From Solirubrobacterales bacterium (lineage in GTDB: Bacteria; Actinomycetota; Thermoleophilia; Solirubrobacterales; Solirubrobacteraceae), in assembly GCA_003151895.1 (NCBI GenBank), contig PLYX01000104.1, positions 6,611-18,388 on the forward strand: a stretch of 11,778 nucleotides of DNA. Reading direction: 5' to 3'. Below the pieces are notes generated by a model. The model did not search any database, was not told where the DNA came from, and saw only the letters and a program-made list of their open reading frames with translations. Both the position numbers and the translations under genes were made by a program. This document shows positions 1-6,204 of the stretch, in pieces (position 1 is the first letter of the stretch; every line of letters begins with the position of its first letter).

Positions 1-1
1 C

Positions 2-799
2 GAGGGCGTGCGCGAGATCATGAGCCGCCCGTGTCCGACGTGCAGCGGGGAGGGCGTGATCCGCTCAGAGGAGACGATCGCGATCGAATTCGAGCGCAGG
101 TTGCGCGACGTCGTCGTCGAGCACCCCGACGCGGAGGCGTTCCTGGTGCAGATCAACCCACGCGTCACCGCCCAGTTCACCGGACAGGGTTCGCGAGTGC
201 TGCATGCGCTCGAGGCGCAGACGGGGCGCTCGTTTCATTTCGAGGGCTCCGAAGGGCTCGTGCTCGATCATTTCGCGATCACCTTCCAGGGGACGCGCGA
301 GGAGGTCGAAGAACGCGCGCTGCCGTTCCGCGAGGGCGACGAGGTGCTCGTGGACATCGTGGAGCCGCACATGTACGACGTGGACGACGCGGTGGCCAAG
401 CTCGACGGCTACATCATCTCGATCGCGGGCGCCGCACGTCACGTCGGGGAGAAGCGCATGGTGCGGATCGAGACGGTCGGGCGCACCGCTGCCTCCGCGC
501 TGCTGCTCGACGAGTCCGGCGAGGTGATCCGGCCCGCTCCGCGACCCGCGGCGCGTCCGGCCGCCAGACGGCCACGCAGGCGCAGCTCCAAGCCGGTGGA
601 GCGCCCCGCCGCGATCGAGTCGTTGCAACCGAGCTCGCAAGAGCACGCGGAGCCGGTGGCTGACATCGAGCCGCCGCAGGCCCCGGAGCAGGCGCCGGAC
701 GAGGCCGGCGAGGATGACCTACAATCCAAGCCTCGGCGCCGCGGCCGCAGAGGCGGACGGCGCCGTTCGACTGCCAAGGCAGAGGCAACCTCGGAGTAA
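2..799 (+). CDS. rng: Ribonuclease E/G family protein, C-terminal part (5' end outside window)
   Basis: Single-strand-specific endoribonuclease of the Rne/Rng family, acting in rRNA maturation and mRNA decay. The frame is open to the left edge, so only the last 265 residues are visible; the first in-window GTG and ATG codons are internal. The visible part begins just before the zinc-link motif C-P-T-C (about residues 10-13), followed by S-G-E-G-V-I-R-S-E-E-T, a typical family signature, and the small domain that follows it in RNase E. About residues 105-170 (near 313-510) read like a TRAM/OB-type beta-barrel (G-D-E-V-L-V-D-I-V-E-P). The last 90 or so residues are disordered, rich in Arg, Pro and Ala, and end in Arg-Gly clusters likely to bind RNA. 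The stop lies 8 bases before rplU. The order RNase E/G-rplU-rpmA-obg is standard for actinobacteria. Whether it is called rne or rng cannot be settled without the N-terminus. Confidence 0.88.
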   Translation, partial: EGVREIMSRPCPTCSGEGVIRSEETIAIEFERRLRDVVVEHPDAEAFLVQINPRVTAQFTGQGSRVLHALEAQTGRSFHFEGSEGLVLDHFAITFQGTREEVEERALPFREGDEVLVDIVEPHMYDVDDAVAKLDGYIISIAGAARHVGEKRMVRIETVGRTAASALLLDESGEVIRPAPRPAARPAARRPRRRSSKPVERPAAIESLQPSSQEHAEPVADIEPPQAPEQAPDEAGEDDLQSKPRRRGRRGGRRRSTAKAEATSE

Positions 800-807
800 G
801 AGAGCAT

Positions 808-1332
808 ATGTACGCGATCGTCAAGACAGGCGGCAAGCAGTACCGCGTCGAGCGGGGTCAAACCCTGCTCGTGGAGCGCCTTGCCGCCGAGCAGGGCTCA
901 AGCGTCGCGCTCGAGCCGATCCTGTACCGCTCCGATGACGCCGTGTTCGACGCTGCCGGCCTGAAGAAGGTGAACGTCACGGCGAAGATCGTCGCGCACG
1001 AGCGCGGCGAGAAGCTGCGCGTGTTCAAGTTCAAGCCCAAGCGCGGCTACAAGCGCCGCACCGGCCACCGCCAGGAGTTGACGCGGATCGAGGTCACCGA
1101 CATCTCGATGGGCTCAGCCGCCAAGGAGGCTGCCGCGAAGAGCACCGCCAAGCCGGTCGCCGCCAAGCCTGCGGCTGCCAAGCCCGCAGTTGCCAAGCCC
1201 GCGGTTGCCAAGCCGGCGGCGGTCAAGGCCACCGCCAAGCCGCGTGCCGCTAAGCCCACCCCCACTACCTCCCCAACACCTGCCGCCGCGCGAGGCGGCG
1301 GCAAGGAGCAGGAGGATCCCAATGGCTCATAA
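808..1332 (+). CDS. rplU: 50S ribosomal protein L21 with long KPA-repeat tail
   Basis: Structural protein of the large ribosomal subunit that binds 23S rRNA. The start MYAIVKTGGKQYRVERGQ and the later stretch FKPKRGYKRRTGHRQ are unmistakable L21 signatures; the core ends near residue 100 (R-I-E-V-T-D-I). A further 70 or so residues are low-complexity and rich in Ala, Lys and Pro, built from five-residue repeats of the type A-K-P-A-V, so the protein (174 aa) is much longer than the usual roughly 100 aa. The start ATG is preceded by a GA-rich stretch at 798-804 and GGAG at 793-796. Only 8 bases separate it from the RNase stop, so there is no room for a separate leader. The last 11 bases overlap the rpmA start, which implies translational coupling. 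The L21 core is certain; a function for the tail is not known. Confidence 0.97.
   Translation: MYAIVKTGGKQYRVERGQTLLVERLAAEQGSSVALEPILYRSDDAVFDAAGLKKVNVTAKIVAHERGEKLRVFKFKPKRGYKRRTGHRQELTRIEVTDISMGSAAKEAAAKSTAKPVAAKPAAAKPAVAKPAVAKPAAVKATAKPRAAKPTPTTSPTPAAARGGGKEQEDPNGS
1147..1257 (+). repeat. Tandem 15-bp repeats in the rplU tail
   Basis: Five successive in-frame 15-base units start at 1147, 1162, 1177, 1192 and 1207. Each begins with GCCAAGCC and encodes Ala-Lys-Pro plus two small residues (Ala or Val). Degenerate copies continue to about 1257. Unit-number changes would keep the frame, so tail length could vary between strains. Confidence 0.85.
1281..1303 (+). promoter_or_regulatory. Perfect 9-bp hairpin just upstream of the rpmA ribosome binding site
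   Basis: TGCCGCCGC (1281-1289) is exactly complementary to GCGGCGGCA (1295-1303) around a five-base loop GCGAG. It sits in the last codons of rplU, and the Shine-Dalgarno sequence AGGAGG (1310-1315) of rpmA begins six bases after it. It could set the L21:L27 expression ratio, mark a processing site or protect the downstream RNA. There is no U-run, so it is not an intrinsic terminator. The structure is seen in the sequence; the role is inferred. Confidence 0.45.
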
Positions 1333-1579
1333 GAAGGGCCTGGGGTCCAGCCGCAACGGTCGCGACTCCAACGCCCAGCGACTCGGCGTGAAGACCTTCG
1401 CCGGCCAAGCGGTCACAGGCGGGGAGATCATCGTGCGCCAGCGGGGCACCCGCTTCAAGCCAGGGACGGGCGTGGGGATCGGCAAAGACGACACGCTCTA
1501 CGCGCGCGCGGCGGGAACCGTGCAGTTCACGACCGGCCGCCGTGGCAGGGTTGTGAACGTGCTCTCCGAGAGCAGCTAG
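1322..1579 (+). CDS. rpmA: 50S ribosomal protein L27
   Basis: Large-subunit protein whose N-terminal tail reaches the peptidyl-transferase centre. The 85-residue product has the usual family length and signature motifs: MAHKKGLGSSRNGRDSNAQR, then LGVKTFAGQ and GEIIVRQRGTRFKPG. It starts directly with Met-Ala-His-Lys-Lys, so there is no Firmicutes-type cleaved N-terminal extension. The start ATG is set by a perfect AGGAGG at 1310-1315 with six-base spacing and lies inside the rplU 3' end (11-base overlap). A GC hairpin precedes the ribosome binding site. It pairs with L21 as an rplU-rpmA operon, with obg following 40 bases later. Confidence 0.98.
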   Translation: MAHKKGLGSSRNGRDSNAQRLGVKTFAGQAVTGGEIIVRQRGTRFKPGTGVGIGKDDTLYARAAGTVQFTTGRRGRVVNVLSESS

Positions 1580-1585
1580 AGCAGC

Positions 1586-1605
1586 CCGCCCGCACGGTCG
1601 GGCGG
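1586..1605 (+). terminator. GC hairpin in the rpmA-obg gap (possible attenuator or processing site)
   Basis: CCGCCCG (1586-1592) pairs perfectly with CGGGCGG (1599-1605) around a six-base loop, in the 40-base gap between the rpmA stop and the obg start. No run of T follows, so full termination by the classical mechanism is unlikely. Partial attenuation or a 3'-end stabiliser for abundant rplU-rpmA mRNA is more plausible. Confidence 0.35.
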
Positions 1606-1619
1606 ACAAGGTTGGCGCA

Positions 1620-2981
1620 ATGCTGCACGACCGCGCGAGAATCGAAGTGAAGGCCGGGGCCGGCGGTGACGGCTCTGCGAGCTTTCGTCGCGAAGCCCAT
1701 GTTCCGCGCGGCGGGCCCGACGGCGGGGACGGGGGACGCGGAGGCGAGGTTGTGCTCGTGTGCGACGACTCGCTGCGCGACCTGCAGAGCTTCAGGCGCA
1801 AGGCCCACCATCGAGCCGGGCGCGGCGGTAACGGCGAAGGCGCGCTGCGCCACGGCGCCGACGGCGAGACCCTTGTGGTGCGGGTGCCCCCGGGCACGCA
1901 GGTGCAGGGCGTCGAGGGCGAAGTGGAGGGACGCCGCTGGGATCTCCTGGCGGCCGGCCAGCGGGCCGTGGTGGCCAAGGGCGGCTCAGGGGGGAGGGGC
2001 AACAAGCGCTTCGCCAATCCCACGCGCCAGGCGCCGCGCTTTGCCGAGCGTGGGCTGTCGGGCGAGGAGGGCTGGCTCCAGCTCCAGCTCAAGCTGCTTG
2101 CCGACGTGGGTCTCGTGGGGTTGCCCAACGCCGGCAAGTCCTCGCTGCTCGCGCGTCTCACGAGGGCCACTCCGAAGGTCGCAAGCTACCCGTTTACGAC
2201 GCTCTCACCCGCGCTGGGTGTGCTGGAAGGAGAGGAGCGCCAGCTCGTGATCGCGGACATCCCCGGCCTGATCGAGGGCGCGAGCGGCGGTGCGGGCCTC
2301 GGTCACGATTTCCTCGCGCACGTCGAGCGCACGCGGCTGCTCGTGCACGTGCTCGACCTCGCGCCGGAGCTCTCCGCCGGCGAGGAAGCCGACGCTGTGG
2401 CCAACCATGAGACGATCGAGCACGAGCTGGCGGCTCACGACGAGCGTCTCGCCCGCCTTCCGCGCGTGCTGGCTCTCTCCAAGGCCGACCTCGTTCCGCC
2501 GGAGCGCACGGCTGAAGCGATCGCGCAGTGGTCGGAGCGCCTCGGTGCGGAGGTGCCGGTGCTCGCCACCTCGAGCGCCACGGGCGCCGGCGTGCAGGAG
2601 CTCGCGGCGGAGCTGTTGCGCCGAGTGCCCGCGCTAGCGGCGGCGGGGTCCGCCGACGGGTCCGACGCGGGAGTGTCGGCTGGTGAGCGGATGACCGAGG
2701 GCGAGCCTGAGCTGGCCGAGCACATGGTGTTCCGCCCGGCCGCCTCGAGCGGCTTCGTGGTAGAGCGGGTTGCCGCCGGCTCGTTCGCCGTCAAGGGCCG
2801 GGGCGTGGAGCGCCTGCTGGCGCGCTATGACGTGGAGAACGAGGATGCGATGGCCTACCTGGAGGGACGCCTGCGCAAGATCGGCGTGCTGCGCGCGCTG
2901 GAAGCAGAGGGCTTCCAGGCCGGCGACGATCTGGAGATCGCGGGAGTGGCGTTCGAGCTGGATCCCGACGAGCCGGCGTAG
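1620..2981 (+). CDS. obg: Obg-family GTPase (ObgE/CgtA), ribosome assembly
   Basis: GTPase that binds the 50S subunit and acts as an assembly checkpoint linked to stress control. Domain order is complete over 453 residues. The glycine-rich Obg fold comes first (about 1-155; A-G-A-G-G-D-G, G-G-P-D-G-G-D-G-G-R-G-G). The G domain follows, with P-loop GLPNAGKSS near residues 167-175, switch I Y-P-F-T-T-L and G3 D-I-P-G-L-I-E-G-A. The C-terminal OCT domain runs from about residue 365 (F-V-V-E-R-V to L-E-I-A-G-V-A-F). The guanine-specificity motif reads S-K-A-D (S287-D290) rather than N-K-x-D. The start ATG has only a weak AAGG about eight bases upstream. An acidic, Gly/Ser-rich linker joins the G and OCT domains. 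It lies between rpmA and proB, as in many actinobacteria. Confidence 0.96.
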   Translation: MLHDRARIEVKAGAGGDGSASFRREAHVPRGGPDGGDGGRGGEVVLVCDDSLRDLQSFRRKAHHRAGRGGNGEGALRHGADGETLVVRVPPGTQVQGVEGEVEGRRWDLLAAGQRAVVAKGGSGGRGNKRFANPTRQAPRFAERGLSGEEGWLQLQLKLLADVGLVGLPNAGKSSLLARLTRATPKVASYPFTTLSPALGVLEGEERQLVIADIPGLIEGASGGAGLGHDFLAHVERTRLLVHVLDLAPELSAGEEADAVANHETIEHELAAHDERLARLPRVLALSKADLVPPERTAEAIAQWSERLGAEVPVLATSSATGAGVQELAAELLRRVPALAAAGSADGSDAGVSAGERMTEGEPELAEHMVFRPAASSGFVVERVAAGSFAVKGRGVERLLARYDVENEDAMAYLEGRLRKIGVLRALEAEGFQAGDDLEIAGVAFELDPDEPA

Positions 2982-3030
2982 CGCCGAGACCGCTTTGGCG
3001 CGTCCAGGCGGCGCGCACCCGCGCGCGGCG

Positions 3031-3038
3031 CATAAGCT
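3031..3038 (+). promoter_or_regulatory. Putative -10 element for a leaderless proB transcript
   Basis: CATAAGCT contains TAAGCT (TANNNT class) and ends six bases before the proB GTG, the right distance for transcription to begin at the start codon. No Shine-Dalgarno sequence precedes proB, and there is no clear -35. The same octamer pattern, CATAAGGT with six-base spacing, precedes the minus-strand gene starting at 8047, which strengthens the call. Confidence 0.45.
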
Positions 3039-3044
3039 CCAAGC

Positions 3045-4178
3045 GTGAAGCGCATCGTCATAAAGCTCGGGTCGAGCATCGTCGCCGACGAGCAAGGGGA
3101 GCTGCGCACCGGCGTGCTCACGGGCATCTGCGACGTGGTCGCGTCGTTGCACGGCGAGGGCAAGGAGGTGGTGATCGTCTCCTCGGGCGCCATCGCTCGC
3201 GGCGTGCGGATCATGGGCCTGCCCGCTCGTCCCGGCGCCGTCGAGGAGCTGCAGGCGGCGAGCGCCGTGGGGCAGGGCAAGCTCTATCGCGTCTATGACG
3301 AGCTGCTGCGCGAGCGCGATCTCATCTCCGCTCAGGTGCTGCTCACGTTCATGGACATGAGCGCCCGCACCCACTACCTGAATGCGCGCCAGACGCTGCG
3401 CAAGCTGCTCGACTGGCGCGTGGTGCCGGTGATCAACGAGAACGACACCACCGCCACCGACGAGATCTCCTTCGGCGACAACGACTTCCTCTCCGCGCAG
3501 GTCGCGATTCTCACCGCCGCCGACCTGCTCGTGCTGCTGACCGACGTCGACGGGCTCTACACGGCAGACCCGCGGCACGACCCGGACGCGCGCCTCGTGC
3601 ACGAGGTCTGCGACTTCGAGACGCTCGAGGGGATCGAGGTGGGGCACACCACCTCGCCGCTCGGCTCCGGCGGCATGCGCTCGAAGGTGGTTGCCGCCGA
3701 CATGGCCACCGCCGCGGGCATCCGTGCCGTGATCTGCAACGGGGTGCGCGAAGGAGCGCTTCAGGCGGTGCTGGCCGGGCATCTGGAGGGCACGAACTTC
3801 CCGCCGCGCGCCGCGCGCCATTCCTCCTTCAAGCTGTGGCTGCGCTACGCCAAGCCGAGCCACGGCACACTGCTCATCGACGCGGGCGCCGCCCGCGCGC
3901 TGCGCGAGGATGGCACGAGCCTGCTGCCGGTGGGGATCGTGGACGTGCTTGGATCCTTCCAGGCGGGGGATGCTGTCGAGATCGCGGAATATGCTCCTCC
4001 GCCCCCCCGCCCGCGCGTCGAACTTTCAGGTAGCGGCCTCCTGCTGGGCAAGGGCATCTGCAACTACTCTGCGGATGAGCTGCGCCGCGTGAAGGGCCTG
4101 AAGTCCAAGGCCGTACAGGAGATCCTGCCGCGCGCCACCGACGAGGCTGTGCATCGCGACTACATGGTGCTCGACTGA
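3045..4178 (+). CDS. proB: Glutamate 5-kinase with C-terminal PUA domain
   Basis: Phosphorylates L-glutamate to gamma-glutamyl phosphate with ATP, the first and feedback-inhibited step of proline synthesis. The amino-acid kinase domain spans about residues 1-255: K-L-G-S-S near the N-terminus, SSGAIARG, the substrate motif N-E-N-D-T-T with I-S-F-G-D-N-D, L-L-T-D-V-D-G-L-Y and G-S-G-G-M (207-211). About residues 270-360 form the PUA domain found in long ProB proteins; 377 aa is the normal length for the PUA-containing type. The GTG at 3045 is chosen because MKRIVIKLGSS is the family N-terminus. No ribosome binding site is visible, but a -10-like hexamer sits six bases upstream, suggesting a leaderless mRNA. 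A run of seven C (4002-4008) encodes a Pro-rich segment inside the PUA region. proA follows after 21 bases. Confidence 0.97.
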   Translation: MKRIVIKLGSSIVADEQGELRTGVLTGICDVVASLHGEGKEVVIVSSGAIARGVRIMGLPARPGAVEELQAASAVGQGKLYRVYDELLRERDLISAQVLLTFMDMSARTHYLNARQTLRKLLDWRVVPVINENDTTATDEISFGDNDFLSAQVAILTAADLLVLLTDVDGLYTADPRHDPDARLVHEVCDFETLEGIEVGHTTSPLGSGGMRSKVVAADMATAAGIRAVICNGVREGALQAVLAGHLEGTNFPPRAARHSSFKLWLRYAKPSHGTLLIDAGAARALREDGTSLLPVGIVDVLGSFQAGDAVEIAEYAPPPPRPRVELSGSGLLLGKGICNYSADELRRVKGLKSKAVQEILPRATDEAVHRDYMVLD

Positions 4179-4192
4179 AGGGTCGTACCCTT
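4178..4192 (+). promoter_or_regulatory. Inverted repeat AAGGGT-CGT-ACCCTT in the proB-proA gap
   Basis: A perfect six-base inverted repeat with a three-base centre begins at the last base of the proB stop codon. It contains TACCCT (4186-4191), a TANNNT hexamer eight bases before the proA ATG. It could be an operator overlapping a proA promoter or a small RNA hairpin between the genes. The repeat is seen directly; both roles are inferred. Confidence 0.35.
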
Positions 4193-4199
4193 TAGGGCG

Positions 4200-5549
4200 A
4201 TGGCAACCACCGTCTCATCGGTAGCCGAGGTTTGCGCGCGCGCGCGCGAGGCGTCGCGAGGGCTTGCGCGCACCGACACGGCCACCAAGAACGCGGCGCT
4301 TCTTGCGATCGCCGCCGCGTTGCGCGAGCGCGCCGCGGAGATATTGAGCGCCAACGAGCACGACCTGCGGGCGGGCGAAGAGAGCGGGGCGCCACCCGCG
4401 CAGCGGGTGGTCGGTGAGGCTCTCCTCGACAGACTGCGACTCGACGAGCAGCGGATCGAGGGGATGGCGCAGGCGGTGGAGGCGGTCGCGGCATTGGGCG
4501 ACCCCGTCGGCGAGGTGATCGACGGCCACCGCCTGGCGAACGGCCTGGACGTGCGCAAGGTGCGCGTGCCACTTGGCGTGATCGCGGTGGTCTACGAGGC
4601 GCGTCCGAACGTCACGATCGACGCCGCGGCACTGTGTGTGAAGTCGGGCAACGCGATCGTCCTGCGTGGCTCATCCACGGCCGCTCACTCCAACGCGGTG
4701 CTCTCGTCGATCGCCGCTGAGGCTGCGGTGGAGGCGGGACTCCCGGACGGCTGCATCGGGCTCGTGGCGGGCGGCGGACGCCAGGAGCTCGCCGAGCTCG
4801 CCACCCAAGACGGGACGATCGACCTGCTGATCCCGCGCGGCGGCGAGGGCTTGAAGGCGGCGCTCAAGGAGGTGGCGAGCGTGCCGGTCATCTACGCCGC
4901 CTCGGGCAACTGCCACATCTACGTGGACGACTCAGCCGACGTCGAGCAGGCCGAGCGCATCGTGCTCAACGCCAAGACGCAGCGACCCGGTGTCTGCAAC
5001 GCGGTGGAGACCGTCCTCGTGCATCGACGGACAGCCCCGGCGATCCTGGATGCCCTGCTTCCGGCGCTCGCCGAAGCCGGTGTGACAGTGCGCGGCGACG
5101 AGGCGACGCTGCAGTCGGCGGAGGGGCTTGCGAAGGTGTTCGCCGAAAGCGACGACCCGGAGATCGTTGCGCTTGCGCAGACGATCCGCGACGCCGTGGA
5201 GCCCGCCACCGACGAGGACTGGGACACCGAGTATCTGGCGATGACGGTCGCGGTCGCGGTCGTGGACTCGGTCGAGCAGGCGATCGAGCACATCGCCCGC
5301 CACGGCTCCGGGCACTCGGAGGCGATCGTCACGAAAGACACGGCCGGCGCCCGTGCGTTCCAGCTCGGCGTCGATGCCGCCTGCGTGTACGTCAACGCCT
5401 CCACGCGCTTCACCGACGGTGGCGAGTTCGGGATGGGCGCCGAGATCGGCAACTCGACGCAGAAGCTCCACGCGCGCGGGCCGATCGGGCTGCGCGAGCT
5501 GTGCACGTTCAAGTACCTCGTCGAAGGCGCCGGCCACGTCCGCGCCTGA
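4200..5549 (+). CDS. proA: Glutamate-5-semialdehyde dehydrogenase (gamma-glutamyl phosphate reductase)
   Basis: Reduces gamma-glutamyl phosphate with NADPH to glutamate semialdehyde, the second step of proline synthesis, directly after the ProB reaction. The ALDH-fold chain shows P-L-G-V-I-A-V-V-Y-E-A-R-P-N-V-T, S-G-N-A-I-V-L-R-G, the catalytic cysteine in Q-R-P-G-V-C-N-A (C266), and the C-terminal A-S-T-R-F-T-D-G-G-E-F-G-M-G-A-E-I-G. At 449 aa it is about 30 residues longer than the E. coli enzyme, the extra length lying mostly around residues 315-345 (acidic, before A-T-D-E-D-W). The ATG at 4200 lacks a well-spaced Shine-Dalgarno; a TANNNT hexamer eight bases upstream may give a leaderless transcript in addition to read-through from proB. 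A 13-base alternating GC run (4234-4246) lies in codons 12-16. Confidence 0.97.
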   Translation: MATTVSSVAEVCARAREASRGLARTDTATKNAALLAIAAALRERAAEILSANEHDLRAGEESGAPPAQRVVGEALLDRLRLDEQRIEGMAQAVEAVAALGDPVGEVIDGHRLANGLDVRKVRVPLGVIAVVYEARPNVTIDAAALCVKSGNAIVLRGSSTAAHSNAVLSSIAAEAAVEAGLPDGCIGLVAGGGRQELAELATQDGTIDLLIPRGGEGLKAALKEVASVPVIYAASGNCHIYVDDSADVEQAERIVLNAKTQRPGVCNAVETVLVHRRTAPAILDALLPALAEAGVTVRGDEATLQSAEGLAKVFAESDDPEIVALAQTIRDAVEPATDEDWDTEYLAMTVAVAVVDSVEQAIEHIARHGSGHSEAIVTKDTAGARAFQLGVDAACVYVNASTRFTDGGEFGMGAEIGNSTQKLHARGPIGLRELCTFKYLVEGAGHVRA

Positions 5550-5553
5550 GGCC

Positions 5554-6204
5554 GTGGCCTCCACGGGAGCGCCCGCGACGAGCATCGGGATCCTCGGGGG
5601 TATGTTCAACCCGCCTCACGTCGGTCACCTCGCTCTCGCGCGAGCGGCCGCGAACGACCTCGGGCTGGAACGAGTGCTGCTGACGCCGGCGCTCGTACCG
5701 CCACACAAGCCTGCCAAGTGGGATCCGGGGGCAGAGCACCGCCTGCACATGTGCCGCCTGGCGGTGCAGGGCGATCCGCGCCTGGGTGTGTGCACGCTGG
5801 AGCTTGAGCGACCAGGGCCGTCCTATACGGTCGATACGCTGAGGAGCATCCATGTCAGCGATCCCGACGCAGAGCTGACCCTGATAGTCGGCGCCGACAT
5901 GGCTCGAACGCTGGGCTCCTGGCGCGAGCCGCGGGAGATCCTGAAGCTCGCACGGCTCGCGGTTGCCGAGCGTGACGGCTCCACCCGCCGGGAGGTGCTG
6001 GACGCGCTGATCCCGCTGGGAGGCGAGGGTCGGACCGTGTTCCTGGAGATGCCGCGCCACGACGTTTCCTCCTCGCTGGTCCGCCGGCGCTTGACGACGG
6101 GCGCGCCGATCGACGAGCTGGTGGGGGACGACGTGGCCCGCTACATCTCCCGACACGAGCTCTACGGCCGCCGGCCGGCGGGACGGGCGCAGGAGGTGGG
6201 GTGA
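5554..6204 (+). CDS. nadD: Nicotinate-nucleotide adenylyltransferase
   Basis: Transfers AMP from ATP to nicotinate mononucleotide to form deamido-NAD, in de novo and salvage NAD synthesis. The nucleotidyltransferase signature I-G-I-L-G-G-M-F-N-P-P-H-V-G-H lies at residues 11-25, and the C-terminal S-S-S-L-V-R-R-R-L matches the family I-S-S-T-x-I-R motif; 216 aa is usual. The frame is open far upstream into proA, but the GTG at 5554, four bases past the proA stop, is the only start giving a normal N-terminus; the ATG at 5601 would remove the GGxFNPPH motif. A GAGG just before the GTG overlaps the proA stop, so translational coupling with proA is likely. The stop overlaps the rsfS start by one base. 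nadD-rsfS adjacency is widely conserved. Confidence 0.95.
   Translation: MASTGAPATSIGILGGMFNPPHVGHLALARAAANDLGLERVLLTPALVPPHKPAKWDPGAEHRLHMCRLAVQGDPRLGVCTLELERPGPSYTVDTLRSIHVSDPDAELTLIVGADMARTLGSWREPREILKLARLAVAERDGSTRREVLDALIPLGGEGRTVFLEMPRHDVSSSLVRRRLTTGAPIDELVGDDVARYISRHELYGRRPAGRAQEVG
6191..6196 (+). promoter_or_regulatory. Ribosome binding site deciding the rsfS start
   Basis: A perfect AGGAGG lies seven bases before ATG 6204 and only four before the alternative GTG 6201, favouring the ATG. It is inside the nadD 3' end. Confidence 0.75.

Noticed and set aside
1265..2170. A 301-codon minus-strand frame opposite rpmA and obg
   Set aside because: It runs through L27 and the Obg fold, both certain genes, and is Ser/Pro/Arg-rich noise.
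2634..3863. A 409-codon open frame on the minus strand across obg and proB
   Set aside because: It lies antisense to two well-recognised genes, is rich in His, Arg and Ala as expected from reversed GC-rich codons, and shows no protein family motif. It is a GC-bias shadow.
4002..4008. Run of seven C in proB as a phase-variable tract
   Set aside because: It encodes a Pro-rich segment in the C-terminal PUA domain and short C-runs are expected at this base composition; no sign of a frameshift.
5353..5553. Upstream extension of the nadD frame into proA
   Set aside because: It is open only because of high GC; the translated segment is Ser/Arg-rich and unlike NadD, whose conserved region begins a few residues after GTG 5554.
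4932..5609. Long minus-strand frames opposite proA and the start of nadD
   Set aside because: Their composition mirrors the sense codons and no motif is visible; proA and nadD are complete on the plus strand.
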